A DNA stretch of 28,208 bases from Pseudomonadota bacterium (GTDB taxonomy: Bacteria; Pseudomonadota; Gammaproteobacteria; Burkholderiales; Ferrovaceae), in the NCBI GenBank assembly GCA_021828745.1, contig JAJZDE010000010.1, positions 1 through 28,208 on the forward strand, given 5' to 3'. Shown here in pieces: positions 25,127 to 28,208 of the stretch; position 1 is the stretch's first letter, and every line of letters starts with the position of its first letter. Made by a program: the position numbers and the translations under genes. Below the pieces are notes generated by a model, which saw nothing but the letters and a program-made list of their open reading frames with translations, was not told the DNA's origin and made no database searches.

Positions 25127-25197
25127 ACCTCTTAGGGAGTAGAGGGTTTCAGTCGACTACCCAATCATTGTCATGCATCATGGCGTCATTTCTGCGA

Positions 25198-25209
25198 ACA
25201 TGGCCATGT
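25198..25209. promoter_or_regulatory. 12-base perfect palindrome upstream of the globin gene
   Basis: ACATGGCCATGT is a perfect palindrome whose right end lies 62 bases before the globin ATG. It could be a regulator site. It does not fit FNR or NsrR patterns that I know. Confidence 0.3.
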
Positions 25210-25257
25210 AGTTACGCTTTGTCCTGCGAAGGGCGAGGGTTTTCTTCAACGAACGTC

Positions 25258-25265
25258 AGAGAGGA
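25258..25265 (+). promoter_or_regulatory. Ribosome-binding site of the globin gene
   Basis: AGAGAGGA lies six bases before ATG 25272, a strong signal compared with other genes here, suggesting high translation. Confidence 0.6.
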
Positions 25266-25271
25266 TCAATC

Positions 25272-25634
25272 ATGAGTTTATACCAGCAACTGGGTGGAGA
25301 GGCCGCTGTCAATGCCGCCGTGGATATTTTTTATCGCAAGGTTCTGCAGGATGACCGCATCAACCGTTTTTTCAGCGGTGTGGACATGGAAAAACAGGCG
25401 GCCAAACAAAAAGCCTTTCTGACCATGGCGTTTGGGGGTCCCAACAACTACACGGGTGCGGATATGCGCCGGGGGCACGCCCATCTGGTGGCGCAAGGGT
25501 TGAACGACAGCCACTTCGATGCCGTGGTGGAGGATTTGGGGGCCACGCTCAAGGAATTGGGGGTGGCCGACGCCTTGATCGCACAAGTGGCGGCGGTGGC
25601 TGAAACCACGCGCAGCGACGTGCTGGGAAAGTAA
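25272..25634 (+). CDS. glbN: Group I truncated haemoglobin (TrHbN-like)
   Basis: A 120-residue haem protein of the 2-on-2 globin fold. MSLYQQLGG at the start, FLTMAFGGPNNYTGADM in the middle and HLVAQGLNDSHFDAVVEDL are typical of group I. By alignment to M. tuberculosis HbN from memory, Tyr21 is position B10, Gln46 is E11 and His81 is the proximal F8 haem ligand; the Tyr/Gln pair is the one linked to O2 stabilisation and NO dioxygenation in HbN. The gene has its own strong RBS and a terminator after it. A reductase gene follows on the same strand, and narX is divergent. Confidence 0.93.
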   Translation: MSLYQQLGGEAAVNAAVDIFYRKVLQDDRINRFFSGVDMEKQAAKQKAFLTMAFGGPNNYTGADMRRGHAHLVAQGLNDSHFDAVVEDLGATLKELGVADALIAQVAAVAETTRSDVLGK

Positions 25635-25671
25635 ACCCTTCACTTTCCATTCTGGTCGGTGGGTTTCTTGT

Positions 25672-25704
25672 CCCCGTGGAGAGCCATTCCCACGGGGCTT
25701 TTTT
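25672..25704 (+). terminator. Rho-independent terminator after the globin gene
   Basis: CCCCGTGG at 25672-25679 pairs with CCACGGGG at 25690-25697 (8-base stem, 10-base loop), followed by CTTTTTT to 25704. It starts 37 bases after the globin stop and ends 13 bases before the reductase ATG, so it may end most globin transcripts and let only some reach the reductase. Confidence 0.85.
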
Positions 25705-25717
25705 ATGTGAGGCGAGC

Positions 25718-26698
25718 ATGACGATCATTCGGTTTCAGGGCCGGGATTTTGCATATGAGGCACCCCGGACGGTGCTGGAAAGTTTGTCCGAACAGGGTAT
25801 GGAGATTCCCTCAGGCTGCCGGGCCGGCGTTTGTCAATCCTGCCTGATGCGTTGTCTGGAAGGAGAGATACCGGTTGGATCTCAGGAAGGTTTGAAACCC
25901 GCGCTGGTGGTGCAGGGGTATTTCCTGGCGTGTCGGGCCCGCCCTTCTTCGGACCTGACGGTGGCGCTGGCCGATGCGGAGGGCTTGCGCCAAAAGGCGC
26001 TCGTCCTGGCCGTGGAATCCCTGAATCAGGAGATCGTGGCCCTGCGTCTGAAACCGGAGCGTCCTCTGGACTATCGGGCAGGACAATACGTGCGCCTGTA
26101 TCGCCAGGGCGATCTGTCGCGCTGTTATTCCCTGGCCAGTGTTCCCGCGCTGGATGACTGGCTGGAACTGCATATCCGACGGATTCCGGAGGGACGTGTC
26201 AGTGCCTGGGTACATGATCAACTCCAGGTGGGGATGCAGGTCGAAATCGGGGATTCGCTGGGACAGTGTTTTTATACCCCGGGACAGGAAGAGCAGACCT
26301 TGTTACTGCTCGGGACGGGTTCCGGTCTGGCGCCCCTCTACGGGATCGTGCGCGATGCCCTGGACCAGGGGCATCGTGGACCGATCTGGCTCTACCATGG
26401 CAGTTTCACGGCGGAAGGCCTCTATCATCAGGCCACCTTGCAGCATCTGGCCGTCCGGTTCCCCCATTTTCATTACGTCCCCTGCGTGGATCGTGCCAGC
26501 CCCGAAGCCTTGGCATTGAATGCCCGGGTGGGGAGCGTGCTCGAAGCTGCCGTGGGTGATCACCAGGGGTTTGCACACTATCGTGTCTTTTTGTGCGGTC
26601 ACCCGGAGATGGTCAAGGATGCACGCCTCAAGATTTTTTTGGGCGGGGCCTCGATGGCGGAGATTCATGCGGATCCCTTCCTGCCTTCGGGTACCTGA
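25718..26698 (+). CDS. Ferredoxin-type flavin reductase (2Fe-2S, FAD, NAD(P)H)
   Basis: A 326-residue electron-transfer protein starting at ATG 25718 after GAGG; an in-frame codon at 25676 lies inside the terminator and is unlikely. The N-terminal plant-type 2Fe-2S domain has C34-x4-C39-x2-C42-x29-C72. The FAD domain shows R135CYS138 (RxYS motif), and the NAD(P) domain has [17 protein letters not shown] and FLCGHPEMV. The design is that of oxygenase reductases (BenC/MmoC) and CDP-6-deoxy-delta-3,4-glucoseen reductase-like proteins. No oxygenase gene is near, so the globin next to it is a plausible electron acceptor. The 3' end overlaps proS by 34 bases on the opposite strand. Confidence 0.9.
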   Translation: MTIIRFQGRDFAYEAPRTVLESLSEQGMEIPSGCRAGVCQSCLMRCLEGEIPVGSQEGLKPALVVQGYFLACRARPSSDLTVALADAEGLRQKALVLAVESLNQEIVALRLKPERPLDYRAGQYVRLYRQGDLSRCYSLASVPALDDWLELHIRRIPEGRVSAWVHDQLQVGMQVEIGDSLGQCFYTPGQEEQTLLLLGTGSGLAPLYGIVRDALDQGHRGPIWLYHGSFTAEGLYHQATLQHLAVRFPHFHYVPCVDRASPEALALNARVGSVLEAAVGDHQGFAHYRVFLCGHPEMVKDARLKIFLGGASMAEIHADPFLPSGT

Positions 26699-28208
26699 AA
26701 GGCTGAGGCCGCCAACGCCACGACGGTTTCAGGAGAGACCAGGCGGGCACTGGTTTCGAGCCGGCCCTGAATTTCCACACAGCCATTTTTCAGGTTGCGT
26801 TCGCCGACCACGATGCGCCAGGGGATCCCCATCAATTCCTGGTCGGCAAGCATCACACCCAGGCGTTCATCGCGGTCGTCAAAAAGCACCTCCATCCCCT
26901 GCGCCAGCAAGTCAGCATAGAGGCGTTCTGCCATGTCGCGCACCAGAGGACTCTTGTTCGAGCCCAGGGCAATCAGGCTGATCTGGAAAGGAGCCAGCGC
27001 CTGAGGGAAACAAATTCCCCGGGCATCATGGTGTTGTTCGATGGCTGCAGCCACGATACGGCTGACCCCGATGCCATAGCACCCCATTTCAACCACCCGG
27101 GAGCGACCGTCTTCGTCCAGATAGTTGACGCCCATGGCTTCGCTGTATCGGGCACCCAACTGAAAAACGTGTCCGACCTCGATGCCACGCGCCAATTCCA
27201 GGAAACCCTGGCCATCGGGGGATGGGTCGCCGGCCACCACGTTCCGCAGGTCCACTACCCGCTCCGGTTCGGGCAGGTCCCGGCCAAAATTGACCTGGAT
27301 GAAGTGGGCATCGGGCTGGTTGGCGCCACAGGCAAAGTCAGCCAGAACGTGTACGGATCGGTCTGCCCATAGGGTGATGCCGGGGGGCAGGCCGACGGGA
27401 CCGACAAAACCTTTGACGGTCCCCAGCCATTGGGTGATTTCAGGATCTGAAGCCAAACGGAATGGGCCCAGGAGTTTTTCGGTTTTGACTTCGTTGAGGG
27501 TATGGTCCCCCCGCAGGAGCAACAGGTGCGGGTGTTGGTCCTCATCCATGACCAGCAGGGATTTCACGATTCGGTCGAGGGGCAGATTCAGGGTCTCCGC
27601 CACGGCCGCGCAGGTCGTGATGCCCGGTGTGGACACCGTGGCCAGGAGGGCGGAGGGAGCGGGACGAGGAGTCGTGGGCGCCAGCGCCTCGGCCAATTCT
27701 ACGTTGGCCGCATAATCGGAATGAGGGCAGAAGGCCAGGGCATCTTCACCGGAATCCGCCAGGACATGGAACTCCTGGGAGGCGTATCCCCCAATGGCTC
27801 CGGTGTCGGCAGAGACTGCGCGGAATTCCAGTCCCAGACGAGTGAAGATCCGTTGGTAGGTTTGAACCATGAGGGCATACGTGGATTCGAGACTGGCGCG
27901 GTCGGGGTGGAAGGAATAGGCATCCTTCATGATGAACTCGCGGGCGCGCATGACTCCGAAGCGGGGACGAATCTCATCGCGAAACTTGGTCTGAATCTGG
28001 TAGAAATTCACGGGAAGTTGGCGATAACTGCGAATCTCCCGGCGTGCAATGTCACTGATGACTTCTTCGTGGGTGGGGCCAAAACAGAAATCCCGTTCGT
28101 GCCGATCCTTCATTTTCAGCATTTGGGGGCCAAACTTGTCCCAGCGTCCCGTCTCCTGCCATAACTCGGCGGGGATGATGGCGGGCATCAACACTTCCTG
28201 GGCTCCGC
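26665..28208 (-). CDS. proS: Prolyl-tRNA synthetase, 5' end outside window
   Basis: The last 513 or so residues of a bacterial-type ProRS, which charges tRNA-Pro. The frame runs open to the window edge and reads [16 protein letters not shown], so about 60 N-terminal residues are missing. Class II motif 2 ([26 protein letters not shown]), the YbaK-like editing insertion (about residues 170-330 of this fragment), [39 protein letters not shown] (motif 3) and the C-terminal anticodon domain ([24 protein letters not shown]) are all present. The end overlaps the convergent reductase gene by 34 bases. Confidence 0.97.
   Translation of the reverse strand, partial: GAQEVLMPAIIPAELWQETGRWDKFGPQMLKMKDRHERDFCFGPTHEEVISDIARREIRSYRQLPVNFYQIQTKFRDEIRPRFGVMRAREFIMKDAYSFHPDRASLESTYALMVQTYQRIFTRLGLEFRAVSADTGAIGGYASQEFHVLADSGEDALAFCPHSDYAANVELAEALAPTTPRPAPSALLATVSTPGITTCAAVAETLNLPLDRIVKSLLVMDEDQHPHLLLLRGDHTLNEVKTEKLLGPFRLASDPEITQWLGTVKGFVGPVGLPPGITLWADRSVHVLADFACGANQPDAHFIQVNFGRDLPEPERVVDLRNVVAGDPSPDGQGFLELARGIEVGHVFQLGARYSEAMGVNYLDEDGRSRVVEMGCYGIGVSRIVAAAIEQHHDARGICFPQALAPFQISLIALGSNKSPLVRDMAERLYADLLAQGMEVLFDDRDERLGVMLADQELMGIPWRIVVGERNLKNGCVEIQGRLETSARLVSPETVVALAASAFQVPEGRKGSA

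Noticed and set aside
25136..25166. Small hairpin GTAG...CTAC around a GTCGAC in the intergenic region
   Set aside because: Stem too short and lacks a T tract; not convincing as RNA structure or terminator.
25676..25717. Upstream start for the reductase
   Set aside because: It would begin inside the terminator hairpin; ATG 25718 has a GAGG signal and matches ferredoxin-domain starts.
1..28208. CRISPR arrays, tRNAs, transposases, attachment sites, replication origin
   Set aside because: Looked for along the window; no repeated spacers, clover-leaf candidates or mobile-element proteins were recognised.

Overview
The window looks like chromosomal DNA of a betaproteobacterium. The clues are the dusB-fis-purH-purD gene order, a DUF2782-like gene directly followed by thrB, a NarX/NarL-type two-component pair, and aerobic hemF. 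I cannot name the genus from the sequence alone. No rRNA, tRNA, insertion sequence, phage gene or CRISPR array was seen. The DNA is very compact: eight same-strand gene pairs share a 4-base start/stop overlap, livG and livF overlap by 8 bases, and convergent genes touch or overlap. No stretch over 300 bases lacks a gene; the longest gap is about 225 bases, between narX and the globin gene.

Positions 1-8026 hold housekeeping genes, mostly on the minus strand. These are the first codons of thrB, a DUF2782-like secreted protein, a tsaC-like gene on the plus strand, and then (reading leftward from the right) polA, dusB, fis, purH and purD. They cover DNA replication and repair, tRNA modification, nucleoid organisation and purine synthesis.

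Positions 8037-14737 form a long plus-strand run: hemF, a livHMGF-type ABC importer without a visible substrate-binding protein, a GT-C membrane glycosyltransferase and a 5'-nucleotidase-family protein. Two small minus-strand genes of unknown function follow (14738-15179).

Positions 15301-18332 hold a translationally coupled pair: a CcoG/NapH-like polyferredoxin membrane protein with an unusual cysteine-rich tail, and a NorD-like von Willebrand A protein. Neither a NorQ/CbbQ-type ATPase nor an oxidase or reductase is present, so this is the least explained module.

Positions 18342-26698 look like a nitrogen-oxide or stress response region. A minus-strand operon encodes a NarX-like sensor kinase, a NarL-like regulator and a complete EmrB-NodT-EmrA type tripartite efflux pump. 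Divergent to it are a group I truncated haemoglobin and a ferredoxin-type flavin reductase, which together could act as a two-protein NO dioxygenase. The shared intergenic region carries a 9-base inverted repeat, a 12-base palindrome and a likely narX promoter. The window ends inside proS (minus strand).
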